Shown here: one piece after another, positions 1 to 9,026 of the stretch
Numbering within the stretch: the stretch's first letter is position 1
Layout of the letters: the number at the start of each line of letters is the position of its first letter
DNA from: Symbiodinium sp. CCMP2592
Taxonomy: Eukaryota; Sar; Dinophyceae; Suessiales; Symbiodiniaceae
Length of the DNA stretch: 64,000 bases
NCBI GenBank assembly: GCA_905221615.1
Contig: CAJNDT010005913.1
Location: 1,488,001-1,552,000, forward strand
Direction: 5' to 3'
The notes under the pieces: model-generated
What the model saw: only the letters and a program-made list of their open reading frames with translations
What the model was told of the DNA's origin: nothing
Databases searched by the model: none
Made by a program: the position numbers and the translations under genes

Positions 1-320
1 AAGGTTGGGTCGGTGGAGTCGTCGCTGCTTTCATCGTGTGGTGCGTCGAGTTTTTTGTACGCGATGTAGAACATCTGCGCGGTGGGTTCGTGGTCTCCAC
101 GGAGGGAGGTGATGGTGATGGTGCCTGCGGTGGCTTGGTAGTGGATTGGGGTGCCGTGGATGGTGACAGTGTGGTAGGTGATGGAGGATTCGTCGGGGTA
201 GATGACGAAGGCGGGGCTGGAGTTTGAATCTTCTTTTTCGTCTTGTGCGTACGCGAGCGGGCTGCACGCGAGCAGGAGGATCGAAAGGGCGATGACGGCA
301 CGGCTTAGGGTGTTGTTCAT
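1..320 (-). CDS. Serine carboxypeptidase-like (peptidase S10) protein, N-terminal part, cut by window edge
   Basis: Only the first ~106 codons are present; the gene runs off the left edge. The start codon is at 318-320. The product begins with a signal peptide (hydrophobic run ending SPLAYAQ), so it is exported. The next part (TYHTVTIHGTPIHYQATAGT, then a strand ending AQMFYIAYKKLD) is like the segment that precedes the GGPGSSS nucleophile region in bacterial S10-family serine carboxypeptidase homologues. The catalytic Ser, Asp and His would lie in the missing part, so activity cannot be judged. It is divergent from the acyl-CoA carboxylase gene that starts at 416, with a 95-base gap between them. 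The family call rests on this short segment only. Confidence 0.6.
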   Translation of the reverse strand, partial: MNNTLSRAVIALSILLLACSPLAYAQDEKEDSNSSPAFVIYPDESSITYHTVTIHGTPIHYQATAGTITITSLRGDHEPTAQMFYIAYKKLDAPHDESSDDSTDPT

Positions 321-415
321 AGCAACACGGTACGGGGGATTGGGCGCGGCTGCAAGGGGTCTGAGGGGGCATGGAATGGGGAAGATTTGGGGGAGTGCTC
401 CTATCCTCTGTGACC

Positions 416-2095
416 ATGGCTGAATCTACATCGACATTGCGTGATCTGACGGCGGAGTTTCTTGAGACTGAGGCGGGCATCAAGCTTGGGGGTGGTCCCA
501 AGGCGATCGAGCGGCAGCACGCGAAGGGGCGGTTGACGGCGCGGGAGCGGATTGATCTGTTGATTGATAAGGGGAGCTCGTTCCAGGAGCTTGGGTTGTG
601 GGCGGCGTTCAATATGTACAAGGAAGCCGGGGGAGCGCCGGGGGCTGGGGTGGTGACGGGGATCGGTGTTGTCGAGGGAGTTCGGCACATGATTATCGCG
701 AACGACGCGACGGTGAAGGCGGGCGCGTTCTTCCCGATGACGTGCAAGAAGATTATCCGCGCGCAGACGATGGCGCAGATGGCGCGGCTGCCTTTGATTT
801 ATCTGGTGGACTCTGCTGGGGTGTTTCTTCCGATGCAGGAGGATGTGTTCCCGGACACGGATGACTTTGGCCGGATCTTCCGCAACAACGCGGTGATGAG
901 CGCGGAGGGGATTCCGCAGATCTCGGCGATCATGGGGTTTTGTGTCGCTGGGGGTGGGTATCTGCCGGTGCTGTGCGACACGCTGCTGATGACGGAGGGC
1001 TCTGGGCTGTATCTTGCGGGTCAGGCGCTGGTGAAGGCGGCGATCGGGCAGGATGTGAGTGATGAGGAACTGGGCGGGGCGCAGATGCACGCGCAGATTT
1101 CGGGGACGATTGATTTCCGCGAGCCGGATGATGAGTCGTGTATCGAACGGCTGCGGTCGCTGGTCGCGAAGTATCCGGATCGTGCGGCCGTGGTTGATGC
1201 GGCGGAACGCAAGCGGCAGCATCCGCATCGTGATCCGGAGGACATCTACAGCGTGTTCACGGATAAGCCTGGTCAGCAGTACGATGTGAAGGAGATCATC
1301 TCGTGCATTGTGGATACGGGTTCGCGCACGGTGGACGGTGAGCAGGTGCTGGCGCCGGACTTTGATGAGTACAAAGAGGAGTACGGGCAGTCGCTGGTGT
1401 GCGGGTACGCGAAGATCGGCGGGCACGCGTGCGGGATTGTCGCGAATCAGGCGAAGATGAGCGAGCGGCAGTTGCCTGGTGGGAAGGCGGGTCCGAGCAA
1501 GTCGGTGAATATGCCGAAGGTCATTTATGACGACAGCGCGGACAAGGCGGCGCGGTTCATCATGGATTGCAATCAGCGGAAGATCCCGATTGTGTTCCTC
1601 CACGACACAACGGGGTTCATGGTGGGGCGTGACAGCGAGCAGGGCGGGATTATCCGCAGCGGCGCCAAGATGGTGAACGCGATGAGCAACTGTGTGGTGC
1701 CGAAGATTGTGGTGATTCTGGGTGGGTCGTTTGGCGCGGGGAACTACGCGATGTGCGGGCGGGCGTTTGATCAGTTTGTTGCGATGGCGTGGCCCGGCAG
1801 TAAATGTGCCGTAATGGGCGCGGGGTCGGCGACGGGGACGCTGGCGATGATCGAGGAACGGTCGAGGGCTCGCAAGGGCGAGGAGATCGACGAGGCGACG
1901 CACAAGGCCATTCTTGATGCGGTCGCGGATTCGTACAACGAGCAGCAGGATATCCGGCACGGCGCCGCTCGCGGGTGGGTGGATCGGATCATCGAGCCCC
2001 ACCAGACTCGCGAGGAGTTGATCGCGTCGCTGGATGCGGCGAATCAGGGGTGGGATTACTCGCGGGATTTGAAGACGGGTGTGTTGCAGGTATGA
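416..2095 (+). CDS. Acyl-CoA carboxylase carboxyltransferase (beta) subunit, probably methylcrotonyl-CoA carboxylase type
   Basis: A 559-residue biotin-dependent carboxyltransferase with two crotonase-fold halves; it moves CO2 from carboxybiotin to an acyl-CoA. The N half carries the acyl-CoA pocket (GGAPGAGVVTGIG, then VDSAGVFLP) and the C half the carboxybiotin side (LHDTTGFMVG, then GGSFGAGNYAMCGRAF). The ATG at 371 is in frame, but the start at 416 (MAESTSTLRDL) fits the family. Its stop overlaps the start of HMG-CoA lyase (ATGA at 2092-2095), so the two are translationally coupled. With HMG-CoA lyase and a methylglutaconyl-CoA hydratase-like gene downstream, a leucine-degradation role is the best inference. 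Propionyl-CoA or another acyl-CoA as substrate is not excluded. The biotin carboxylase (alpha) subunit is not in the window. Confidence 0.88.
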   Translation: MAESTSTLRDLTAEFLETEAGIKLGGGPKAIERQHAKGRLTARERIDLLIDKGSSFQELGLWAAFNMYKEAGGAPGAGVVTGIGVVEGVRHMIIANDATVKAGAFFPMTCKKIIRAQTMAQMARLPLIYLVDSAGVFLPMQEDVFPDTDDFGRIFRNNAVMSAEGIPQISAIMGFCVAGGGYLPVLCDTLLMTEGSGLYLAGQALVKAAIGQDVSDEELGGAQMHAQISGTIDFREPDDESCIERLRSLVAKYPDRAAVVDAAERKRQHPHRDPEDIYSVFTDKPGQQYDVKEIISCIVDTGSRTVDGEQVLAPDFDEYKEEYGQSLVCGYAKIGGHACGIVANQAKMSERQLPGGKAGPSKSVNMPKVIYDDSADKAARFIMDCNQRKIPIVFLHDTTGFMVGRDSEQGGIIRSGAKMVNAMSNCVVPKIVVILGGSFGAGNYAMCGRAFDQFVAMAWPGSKCAVMGAGSATGTLAMIEERSRARKGEEIDEATHKAILDAVADSYNEQQDIRHGAARGWVDRIIEPHQTREELIASLDAANQGWDYSRDLKTGVLQV

Positions 2096-3018
2096 ATGGA
2101 CAGGTACGGATCACGGACGTGTCTCCTCGCGATGGACTCCAAGCGGAGTCGGTGGTTGTGGATGCAATCAAGAAAGCGGAGCTTGTGCGGAAGGTAGAGG
2201 CGTCGGGGGTCGATGAGGTTGAGGTGAGCAGCTTTGTGTCTCCTAAGTGGGTGCCTCAGCTCGGGGACGCGGCGGAGGTGTTTGATCTGATCGCGCCGAC
2301 GAAGCGGGATGGGGTGTGCTACTCGGCGCTGGTGCCGAACATGAAGGGGTTTGAGGGGGCGCTTGCGGTCAATCACGATGCGCGGGAGAAGCACGGCGTT
2401 GAACGGCTGATCGATAAGGTTTCGGTGTTTACCGCGGCTTCCGAGGGGTTCTCGCTCAAGAACACGAACGCGACGATTGAGGAAACGCTCGAGCGGTTTG
2501 CGCCGATTATTCCTGAGGCGCATGCGCAGGGGTTGATGGTGCGGGGGTACATCTCTTGTATTGTCAGGTGTCCGTTTGATGGGGACATCCCGGCGTCGCA
2601 GGTCGCGGATGTTGCGGAGCGGTTGCTTGAGCTTGGGGTCGACGAGATTGATCTTGGGGACACGATCGGGGCGGGGACTCCGGACTCGATCGAGCAGGTG
2701 TTGATTGATGTGATTGATCGGCTCGATGGGCGGGCGCTCAATGACTTTGGTGATCCGACCCTGACGCTGCACTTGCACGATACGTTTGGGAATGCTGGTG
2801 CGTGTATTGAGCGGGCGCTGGAGGTTGGGGTGCGATCGTTTGATGGTTCGGCTGGGGGGCTTGGTGGGTGTCCGTATGCATCGACGGAGACGACGCGGGC
2901 GCCGGGGAATGTTTCGACGCTTGATGTGCTCGATGCGGTCTCGGCATCTGGGCTCAAGACTCGGGTGGATCGGGACTTGATGGTGCAGGCGTCGATCTAT
3001 GCGGGGGGGCTGCTCTGA
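2092..3018 (+). CDS. Hydroxymethylglutaryl-CoA lyase
   Basis: A 308-residue TIM-barrel lyase that cleaves HMG-CoA to acetoacetate and acetyl-CoA, the last step of leucine catabolism. Visible family marks are the N-terminal SPRDGLQ with the catalytic Arg-Asp pair, the metal-binding LHLHDTFGNA, and the GGLGGCPYA signature with the active-site cysteine. The start at 2092 overlaps the carboxylase stop by four bases, and the stop at 3018 overlaps the next ATG by one base, so this is a tightly packed operon. Length is normal for bacterial HMG-CoA lyases. Related DRE-TIM enzymes such as homocitrate synthase are less likely given the GGLGGCP signature. Confidence 0.93.
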   Translation: MNGQVRITDVSPRDGLQAESVVVDAIKKAELVRKVEASGVDEVEVSSFVSPKWVPQLGDAAEVFDLIAPTKRDGVCYSALVPNMKGFEGALAVNHDAREKHGVERLIDKVSVFTAASEGFSLKNTNATIEETLERFAPIIPEAHAQGLMVRGYISCIVRCPFDGDIPASQVADVAERLLELGVDEIDLGDTIGAGTPDSIEQVLIDVIDRLDGRALNDFGDPTLTLHLHDTFGNAGACIERALEVGVRSFDGSAGGLGGCPYASTETTRAPGNVSTLDVLDAVSASGLKTRVDRDLMVQASIYAGGLL

Positions 3019-3761
3019 TGATCGATGTACGCTCAGCAAATGGGGTCACGACGATCACGCTGGATCGGGGTGAGAAGTGCAACGCGATGCTCCCTGAGAT
3101 GTTGTCGGCGTTTGAATCGGCGGTTCGAGGGATCGGCGATGACACGAGGTCGATCGCGGTGCTTGGGAATGGGAAGGTGTTTTGCGCGGGGTTTGATCTC
3201 AAGGCGTGCGCGGCCGATGAATCGGGCGAGACGATGCGGGGGTTGTTGACGGGGTTGTCGAGGTGCGTTGTTGCGATGCGTGAAGCGGCGGTGCCTGTGG
3301 TGATGGGTGTGCATGGGTGCGCGATCGCGGGTGGGTGCGCGATGCTTGGGGGCGCGGATGTGGTTGTTGCGGATGAGGGGGCGTTGCTTGGGTATCCGGT
3401 GGTGAAGATCGGGGTGTCGCCTGCGGTGTCGGCGGCGTTTTTGATGTCTTCGATCCCGGCTGGGCCGGCGCGGGCATTGATGCTGGATCCGGGGTTGATC
3501 GACGCTCAGCGGGCGTTTGCGATCGGGCTGGTGCATGAGGTTGTTGCGGATGCGGAGGCGGTACGCGAGCGGACGATGGAGCTGGCGCGGTCGCTTGCGG
3601 CAAAGCCTGGCGATGGAGTGCGGGAGACGAAGCGTTTAGTGAACTTGATTACGAAGGGGACGAGTGAGCTTGGCGGGGATGGATTGCAGGCGTCGTTGTC
3701 GCGGGTGGGGAGTGATGAGGAGCAGCGGATGCTTGGGGCATTATGGGGCGCGAAGGATTAA
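3018..3761 (+). CDS. Crotonase-family protein lacking both usual catalytic glutamates
   Basis: A 247-residue enoyl-CoA hydratase/isomerase-fold protein. The CoA-binding and oxyanion-hole segments are recognisable (FCAGFDLKA and GCAIAGGCAMLG). In standard enoyl-CoA hydratases the second segment reads GGGxEL and a later one PE; here the first glutamate position is Ala (GGCAM) and the second is Val (GYPVVKIG). Plain hydration by the two-Glu mechanism is therefore doubtful; isomerase, hydrolase or non-catalytic roles are possible. It starts on the last base of the HMG-CoA lyase stop codon and is followed nine bases later by a second crotonase, so it is in the same transcription unit. The true substrate is unknown. 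Confidence 0.85.
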   Translation: MIDVRSANGVTTITLDRGEKCNAMLPEMLSAFESAVRGIGDDTRSIAVLGNGKVFCAGFDLKACAADESGETMRGLLTGLSRCVVAMREAAVPVVMGVHGCAIAGGCAMLGGADVVVADEGALLGYPVVKIGVSPAVSAAFLMSSIPAGPARALMLDPGLIDAQRAFAIGLVHEVVADAEAVRERTMELARSLAAKPGDGVRETKRLVNLITKGTSELGGDGLQASLSRVGSDEEQRMLGALWGAKD

Positions 3762-3770
3762 GGTATTGCA

Positions 3771-4526
3771 ATGAGTGAACTGGCAACTATGACGATTGAT
3801 GGACGGGTCGCGACTTTGGTGATGAATCGCGGCGAGGCGCGGAACTCAATGTCTTTGGACATGCTTGAGGCGATGCATGCGCATGTGGATGCGCTCAGGG
3901 GCTCGGAGTGTTCCGTGTTGGTGATTACGGGGGCGGGCAAGGCGTTTTGTGCGGGGATGGATTTGAAGGCCGTACTTGTTGAGTTGTCGGGGGATGAGAC
4001 GCTTGGGGGGCGTTTGCTGCGGAGTCTTGCGGAGCTGACGATCAAGATCCGTGAGCTCGGGATGGTGACGGTGGCAAAGGTAAACGGGGCCGCGGTTGGG
4101 GGTGGGTGTGGTTTGAGTTGTGTGTGTGATGTGAGTGTTTCGCATGCGGATGCGAAGCTGGGGTTCCCTGAGGTGGATCTTGGGTTGTGTCCGGCGGTGA
4201 TCGCGCCTTGGGTGGTTGCGAAGATGGGCGCGGGACGCGCTCGCGCGGCGATGCTCAAGGGGGGGATCATGTCGGGCGCGGAGGCGGCGGCGGTTGGTTT
4301 GATTGATCATCTCGCGGAGGATCGCGAAGGGCTTGATGCATTGACAGATGAGATTGTCGAGCGGCTTGCGAGCGGCGGTGCGCATGCGCTGGCGACCACG
4401 AAGGGGCTGCTGAACAAGATTGATGGTGTGGTCGAGGCGGGGATGGTGCTTGAGGGGGCGAAGCTGAGCGCGCAAGTGCTTGGGACTGCTGAAGCGCAGG
4501 CGGCGTTATCGGCCCGCATGAAATAG
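3771..4526 (+). CDS. liuC: Enoyl-CoA hydratase family protein, methylglutaconyl-CoA hydratase-like
   Basis: A 251-residue crotonase. It has FCAGMDLKAV, then GAAVGGGCGLS and FPEVDLGLCPAVIAPWV. The GGGxGL plus PEVxLGLxPAxIxP pattern resembles LiuC/GnyH-type methylglutaconyl-CoA hydratases, which make HMG-CoA for the lyase encoded just upstream. The second glutamate (in FPEV) is kept, and the first is Gly, as in that subgroup. It lies nine bases after the previous crotonase in the same operon as the carboxylase beta subunit and HMG-CoA lyase, which supports a leucine-catabolic role. The symbol is tentative, based on context and motif style, not on an alignment. Confidence 0.78.
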   Translation: MSELATMTIDGRVATLVMNRGEARNSMSLDMLEAMHAHVDALRGSECSVLVITGAGKAFCAGMDLKAVLVELSGDETLGGRLLRSLAELTIKIRELGMVTVAKVNGAAVGGGCGLSCVCDVSVSHADAKLGFPEVDLGLCPAVIAPWVVAKMGAGRARAAMLKGGIMSGAEAAAVGLIDHLAEDREGLDALTDEIVERLASGGAHALATTKGLLNKIDGVVEAGMVLEGAKLSAQVLGTAEAQAALSARMK

Positions 4527-4540
4527 GTTTACGCGACCCC

Positions 4541-4584
4541 CTCCGTCCGCTGCGCGGACACCTCCCCCGGAAGCCCGGGGGAGG
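4541..4584. repeat. Double-hairpin palindromic intergenic element
   Basis: Two adjacent perfect inverted repeats follow the liuC-like stop: a 6-bp stem GTCCGC/GCGGAC (4545-4559) and a 10-bp GC-rich stem CCTCCCCCGG/CCGGGGGAGG (4561-4584) with loop AAGC. No T-run follows, so it is not a classic intrinsic terminator. The layout is like REP-type palindromes found between genes in many genomes. No second copy was noticed in this window. Confidence 0.6.
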
Positions 4585-4700
4585 AGATTGGGTGCTTGGG
4601 ATAGGGTGCAACGCTGGTTTTTTGACTGTCAAAACAGGTTCGTCGTGCATAGGATATCTGACCGCTGGAGCTGCGGATCCGCGCGGTGATCGTCGGAAGA

Positions 4701-5621
4701 ATGACGATCTCACCTCCGCAAGAGCGAGACATTCCTGTGGTTCAAGATTTACTGCCGGTTGAGCTGAGCACGAACGCTGATGGTGCCACCATTGCGGTGT
4801 TGACGTTGGATCAGCCTGGCCGTCCGGTGGTGGTGATTGATGAGTCGCTGTTGCAGCGATTGGATGCGACGCTTGATTCGCTGCCTGATGATCTTGGTGG
4901 GTTTGTGCTTGCATCGTCGGCGCCTCGCGCGTTTGTTGCTGGCGCGGATCTCAAAGCGATCATGGCGATGGATGATGCGGGGCTGCACGAGTATCTTGAG
5001 TTTGGTGCTCGCGTGTTCCAGAAGATCGCTGACTTGAACTGCCCCACTGCTGCCGCGATTCATTCGGTGGCGCTGGGGGGTGGTCTGGAACTGGCGATGC
5101 ACTGCGATGGATTGATCGGGTTGATTGATCCGGAAGCGAAGCCGTTTTTGATTGGGCTCCCTGAGGCGGGATTGAAGATCTGTCCTGGGTGGGGCGGGAC
5201 GAACCTGCTCCCATCGCGGATCGACGCGAAGGACGCGATCGTGATGACGGCGAATGGACGCGCGATGAAGTCGGACCAGGCGGATGAGCTGGGGCTGTTT
5301 GATGTCACGGTATCGGACGCTGCGGAACTGATCCCGGCGGCGCGTGCTTGGGTGGGCTCGCAGGAGCAACCAACGCGGGACGGGGCGCCGATGCGGTGCA
5401 TCGGGCGCGATGACCCAGACGAACTCAAAGAAGCATTGAACGACGCGCGGAACGAGCTTGAATCACAGCCACACACCGATGCGGTGTGTGATGCGGTTGA
5501 GGTCGGGATCGGGTCTGGATGGAAGGACGCGCTGCAGCGGGAGCGGGATCACTTGGTCCGCTTGCGGCACACGGAACCTGCACAGGAAGCGATCAACGCG
5601 TTCTTCAACAAGGGTAAGTAA
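4701..5621 (+). CDS. Enoyl-CoA hydratase/isomerase family protein with C-terminal extension
   Basis: A 306-residue crotonase from the ATG at 4701; an in-frame ATG at 4686 is possible. Motifs are FVAGADLKAI (CoA binding/oxyanion hole) and LGGGLELAMHCD with the first catalytic Glu. A second Glu sits in GLPEAGLKICPGWGGT. Both glutamates are thus kept, so an active hydratase is expected. The segment resembles the N-terminal hydratase domain of FadB/FadJ multifunctional beta-oxidation proteins, but the dehydrogenase domain is missing here. A separate 3-hydroxyacyl-CoA dehydrogenase is encoded at 55699-56568. The last ~90 residues are a charged helical tail. It is 62 bases upstream of the acyl-CoA dehydrogenase gene and probably co-transcribed with it. 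Confidence 0.85.
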   Translation: MTISPPQERDIPVVQDLLPVELSTNADGATIAVLTLDQPGRPVVVIDESLLQRLDATLDSLPDDLGGFVLASSAPRAFVAGADLKAIMAMDDAGLHEYLEFGARVFQKIADLNCPTAAAIHSVALGGGLELAMHCDGLIGLIDPEAKPFLIGLPEAGLKICPGWGGTNLLPSRIDAKDAIVMTANGRAMKSDQADELGLFDVTVSDAAELIPAARAWVGSQEQPTRDGAPMRCIGRDDPDELKEALNDARNELESQPHTDAVCDAVEVGIGSGWKDALQRERDHLVRLRHTEPAQEAINAFFNKGK

Positions 5622-5683
5622 ACAACACACAGCACGGCGGGCATGAAAGCTGCTCGACGTGATTTCTTCAGGAGAAACAACCA

Positions 5684-7666
5684 ATGGCAGATGTAAAGAA
5701 AGCGGATCTCAAGAATATGAAGGGTGTCTCGGAGCGTGATCAGAAGATGATCGCGGATGCGGAGACGCTGCTCGGACCTGAACCAAGCGATATGGGGGCG
5801 GTCAAGAACTACTTCTGGGGTCAGCTGCGTGAGGATCTGCTGTATCCGTATCCGGAGCTTGCCAAGACCTCCCCTGAAGAGGTCGCGGAGTGTGACAAGC
5901 TGGTCGCGGAGCTCAAGGACTACCTGAAGAACGAGCATCCGGCGGTGGAGATCGATCAGGAGCAGTACATTCCTGAGTGGGTGATCAAGAAGCTCTTTGA
6001 TATGGGTGTGCTCGGGATGACTATCCCCAAGGAGCACGGCGGGCTTGGTATGGGGATCACCTCGTACAACCGTGTGCTTGAGACGCTCGGGACTCGGTGT
6101 GGATCGACGGCGGTGATGGTCTCGGCGCACCAGTCGATCGGGTGTAAAGCGGTCATGCTCTACGGCACCGATGAGCAGAAGGAACGCTGGCTCCCGAAGC
6201 TCGCTCGCGAGTGGTTGAGCGCGTTCTGTTTGTCAGAGCCGCAGGTGGGGTGTGATGCGGGTGGTCAGGAGACGACCATCGAGGTCACGGACGATGGCGA
6301 GTACTACATCGTCAACGGCGAGAAGAAATGGGCGACCTCCGGCGCGATCTCTGGATTGTTTACCGTTATGGGTAAGCAGAAGATCGACGGCAAGGAGCGC
6401 GTGACGGCGGTTGTGTGCACGCCTGACATGGAGGGGATCGAGATCTTCTCCAAGAATCGCAGCAAAATGTGTATCCGCGGGACCTGGCAGGCACGGATCC
6501 GCTTCAACAATGTCCGCGTTCCCAAGGCGAACCTGCTCCACAAGGAGGGCAAGGGGCTCAATGTCGCGCTGACCTGTCTGAACTATGGTCGCTGTACGCT
6601 CTCTGCGGGCATGCTCGGTGGCGCGAAGACGGCTATGGATCAGTCGATCAAATGGGCGCAGACGCGTTACCAGTTCCAGCGTCCGATCGCGGACTTTGAG
6701 CTTGTGCAGAAGCGCGTCGCGTACATGTCGGCTCTGGCGTACGCGATGGATTCGGTGCTGTACATGACGACTGGTATGCTGGATCGTCATGATGAGGACA
6801 TCATGCTGGAGACCGCGATTTGTAAGGTCTTCTGCTCGGAGATGGGCTGGCGCACGGTGGACAACGCGCTGCAGATCATGGGCGGCGAGGGCACGATGAC
6901 GGAGAACGAGCTTGAGCGGATCTTCCGCGATTCTCGCATCAACACGATCGTCGAAGGCGCGAACGAGGTTATGCAGTCGTTCATCTTCGCGTACGGCGGC
7001 AAGCAGCTCGCGGAGAAGATGCTGGGTATCAAGGAGATGGCGGACAACAAGAAGTTCACGCCGACGATGATCAAGGCGGCGCTGCCGCTGGGTCGCGAGG
7101 TGTTCCTCGGGATTCGCAACAAGGCACCGCAGATCAACAAGCTGCACCCATCGCTGAGTCCGTACGGGCAGCGCGTGTGCCGACTGATCTCTGAGCTGAC
7201 GTACCAGTTCAAGATCATCTCCAAGAAGAAGGACGCGGCCATTGTTACGGCGCAGGCAACCCAGGCACGGCTCGCGGACGCGGCGATGTACATCCACGCG
7301 TGGAACTGCACGCTGTCGCGTCTGGACATGGACATCCGCAACGGCGAGTCCGGGACGGAGTTTGAGCGCAACAAGGCGTCGGCGATCCACTTCTTTGATG
7401 TCGCGGAGCTCGCGATCCATCAGGCGTTCCGTGAGCTGCACGAGAATGCTGATGACACGATGCTCGAAGCCGCGAAGGCGGCGTTTGCGCACTCGAGCAC
7501 GCTGGATAACAAGTTGTTTGCGATCCCAGAGAGCTCGCCGAGCGATAAGGGGACTGGACGCGAGCTTCCTGTTGAGCACATTAAGCAGTTCCCAGGGACC
7601 ACTGGCGCTGTGCACGGCGGGACTGGTCGTGAGCACATGAGCGAGACGATTGAGCAGTTGAGCTGA
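5684..7666 (+). CDS. Acyl-CoA dehydrogenase, long form
   Basis: A 660-residue flavoprotein that oxidises acyl-CoA to enoyl-CoA and passes electrons to ETF. A clear ribosome site (AGGAG) precedes the ATG. It has the N-terminal helical domain, the middle domain with LSEPQVGCDAGG and KKWATSGAISGLF, and the C-terminal domain with the GRCTLSAGMLGGAKTAMDQ helix, then IMGGEGTMTENELERIFRD and the EGANEVMQ segment. About 190 extra C-terminal residues follow the catalytic core, as in the ~600-residue (very-long-chain-like) ACADs rather than the ~380-residue short/medium-chain enzymes. It closes the acyl-CoA cluster and is followed by a good intrinsic terminator. Chain-length preference cannot be read from the sequence. 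Confidence 0.9.
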   Translation: MADVKKADLKNMKGVSERDQKMIADAETLLGPEPSDMGAVKNYFWGQLREDLLYPYPELAKTSPEEVAECDKLVAELKDYLKNEHPAVEIDQEQYIPEWVIKKLFDMGVLGMTIPKEHGGLGMGITSYNRVLETLGTRCGSTAVMVSAHQSIGCKAVMLYGTDEQKERWLPKLAREWLSAFCLSEPQVGCDAGGQETTIEVTDDGEYYIVNGEKKWATSGAISGLFTVMGKQKIDGKERVTAVVCTPDMEGIEIFSKNRSKMCIRGTWQARIRFNNVRVPKANLLHKEGKGLNVALTCLNYGRCTLSAGMLGGAKTAMDQSIKWAQTRYQFQRPIADFELVQKRVAYMSALAYAMDSVLYMTTGMLDRHDEDIMLETAICKVFCSEMGWRTVDNALQIMGGEGTMTENELERIFRDSRINTIVEGANEVMQSFIFAYGGKQLAEKMLGIKEMADNKKFTPTMIKAALPLGREVFLGIRNKAPQINKLHPSLSPYGQRVCRLISELTYQFKIISKKKDAAIVTAQATQARLADAAMYIHAWNCTLSRLDMDIRNGESGTEFERNKASAIHFFDVAELAIHQAFRELHENADDTMLEAAKAAFAHSSTLDNKLFAIPESSPSDKGTGRELPVEHIKQFPGTTGAVHGGTGREHMSETIEQLS

Positions 7667-7723
7667 AACTGTTTCGGGTCTTGAGTTGACATTTGGAAAG
7701 CGTTCTTTTTGAGCAAAGAGCGG

Positions 7724-7755
7724 CGGGGCAAGCGGTTGCGTTGCCCCGTTTTTTT
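7724..7755 (+). terminator. Intrinsic terminator after acyl-CoA dehydrogenase
   Basis: 8-bp stem CGGGGCAA/TTGCCCCG with a 9-base loop, followed by seven Ts. It separates the acyl-CoA cluster from the 2-oxoacid dehydrogenase operon. Confidence 0.85.
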
Positions 7756-7895
7756 ACTGCCAAACCGTTTGTTTGAACCTATAGTTCCATCCCTCAGGTG
7801 AGCTTTGGAACTGCTCGCCCGCCGCTTAACAATCGACGGAGGCGCGGTGGTCTCCGACAGATTGAGTTTGAGCGAGCAAGGGGGTAGGAGTACTT

Positions 7896-9026
7896 ATGCC
7901 ACACCATACTGTGTATGAAGCCAAGATTGAGCATCTGCAGATTCTTGATGAGAACGGGAAGCTTGATAAGAAGCTCGCGAAGGACACGCTGACGGACGAT
8001 CAGGTCGTGTATCTGTACGAGCAGATGCGTGTCTGTAGAGAGCTTGATGAGATCGCGTTTAAGCTGCAGCGTTCGGGGCGGATGGGGACCTATCCGCAGA
8101 ACAAGGGGCAGGAAGCGAACGCGGTTGGGTCTGCTCTTGCGATGGTCAAGGGGAACGACTGGGTCGTGCCTTCGTATCGCGAGAACGCGGCGCTGTTCAT
8201 GCACGGCATGCCGATGCACTATGTCATCCAGTACTGGATGGGTGACGAGCGTGGATCGAAGTTCCCGGAGGGTGTGAACATTACGCCTTTGAGTGTTCCG
8301 ATCGGGACGCACATGCTCCACGCGACTGGGATCGCTTGGGCGTTCAAGCAGCGGAAGGAAGCGGATCGTGCGGTCATTACGTACTTCGGTGATGGAGCGA
8401 CCTCGGAGGGTGACTTCCACAACGCGATGAACTTCGCGTCGGTGATGCAGGTCCCGACGATCTTCTATTGTCAGAACAACTCGTGGGCGATCTCGCTCCC
8501 TCGCGAGCAGCAGATGAACTCCGCGACGGTGGCGCAGAAGGCGCTGGCGTATGACATGCCGACGATTCAGGTGGACGGCAACGACATCTTCGCGGTGTAC
8601 AAAGCGACCCAGGACGCGCGCAAGCGTGCGATCGAGGGTGGCGGGCCATCGTTTATCGAAGGCGTGACTTACCGTCTTGCGGATCACACGACGGCGGACG
8701 ATGCGCGTCGGTACCGCGATGAGGAAGAACTACACGCTTGGCTCGATAAGGACCCGCTGATCCGTACGCGCAAGTACATGGAATCGGTCGGGATCTGGGA
8801 CGACAAGAAGCAGGAAGAGCTTGAGAATCGCGCCAAGACCATTGTCAAGGAAGTGGTCGATGCGGCGATCTCGGTGCCTGCACCTGAGAGCAGCGAGTTC
8901 TTTGATGACATGTACGCGGATCTTCCGGAGGACCTGAAGGTCCAGCGGGACACGATGCGGACGAGCTCGATTGGGCGGAATCCATCGCAGATCGGGCTCA
9001 ATGCTCAGGCGGCGGAGATCCAGTAA
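7896..9026 (+). CDS. pdhA: 2-oxoacid (probably pyruvate) dehydrogenase E1 component, alpha subunit
   Basis: A 376-residue thiamine-diphosphate enzyme subunit that decarboxylates a 2-oxoacid and hands the acyl group to lipoyl-E2. The ThDP-binding motif runs from GDGATSEGD to the NN of QNNSWAISLP. The stretch VDGNDIFAVY and the later DPLIRTRKYM resemble Bacillus-type PdhA. It has a strong ribosome site (GTAGGAG). The operon order E1alpha - small protein - E1beta - E2 is clear. E3 (lipoamide dehydrogenase) is not encoded nearby. Because it lies next to acyl-CoA catabolic genes, a branched-chain 2-oxoacid role is a real alternative; substrate choice is inferred only from overall resemblance. Confidence 0.85.
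   Translation: MPHHTVYEAKIEHLQILDENGKLDKKLAKDTLTDDQVVYLYEQMRVCRELDEIAFKLQRSGRMGTYPQNKGQEANAVGSALAMVKGNDWVVPSYRENAALFMHGMPMHYVIQYWMGDERGSKFPEGVNITPLSVPIGTHMLHATGIAWAFKQRKEADRAVITYFGDGATSEGDFHNAMNFASVMQVPTIFYCQNNSWAISLPREQQMNSATVAQKALAYDMPTIQVDGNDIFAVYKATQDARKRAIEGGGPSFIEGVTYRLADHTTADDARRYRDEEELHAWLDKDPLIRTRKYMESVGIWDDKKQEELENRAKTIVKEVVDAAISVPAPESSEFFDDMYADLPEDLKVQRDTMRTSSIGRNPSQIGLNAQAAEIQ

Noticed and set aside
401-2002. Long minus-strand open frame opposite the acyl-CoA carboxylase gene (533 codons)
   Set aside because: It is an Arg/His/Pro-rich antisense shadow of a well-supported gene, with no family motif.
6233-7636. 467-codon minus-strand frame inside the acyl-CoA dehydrogenase gene
   Set aside because: It is an antisense shadow with biased composition; the sense gene is clear.
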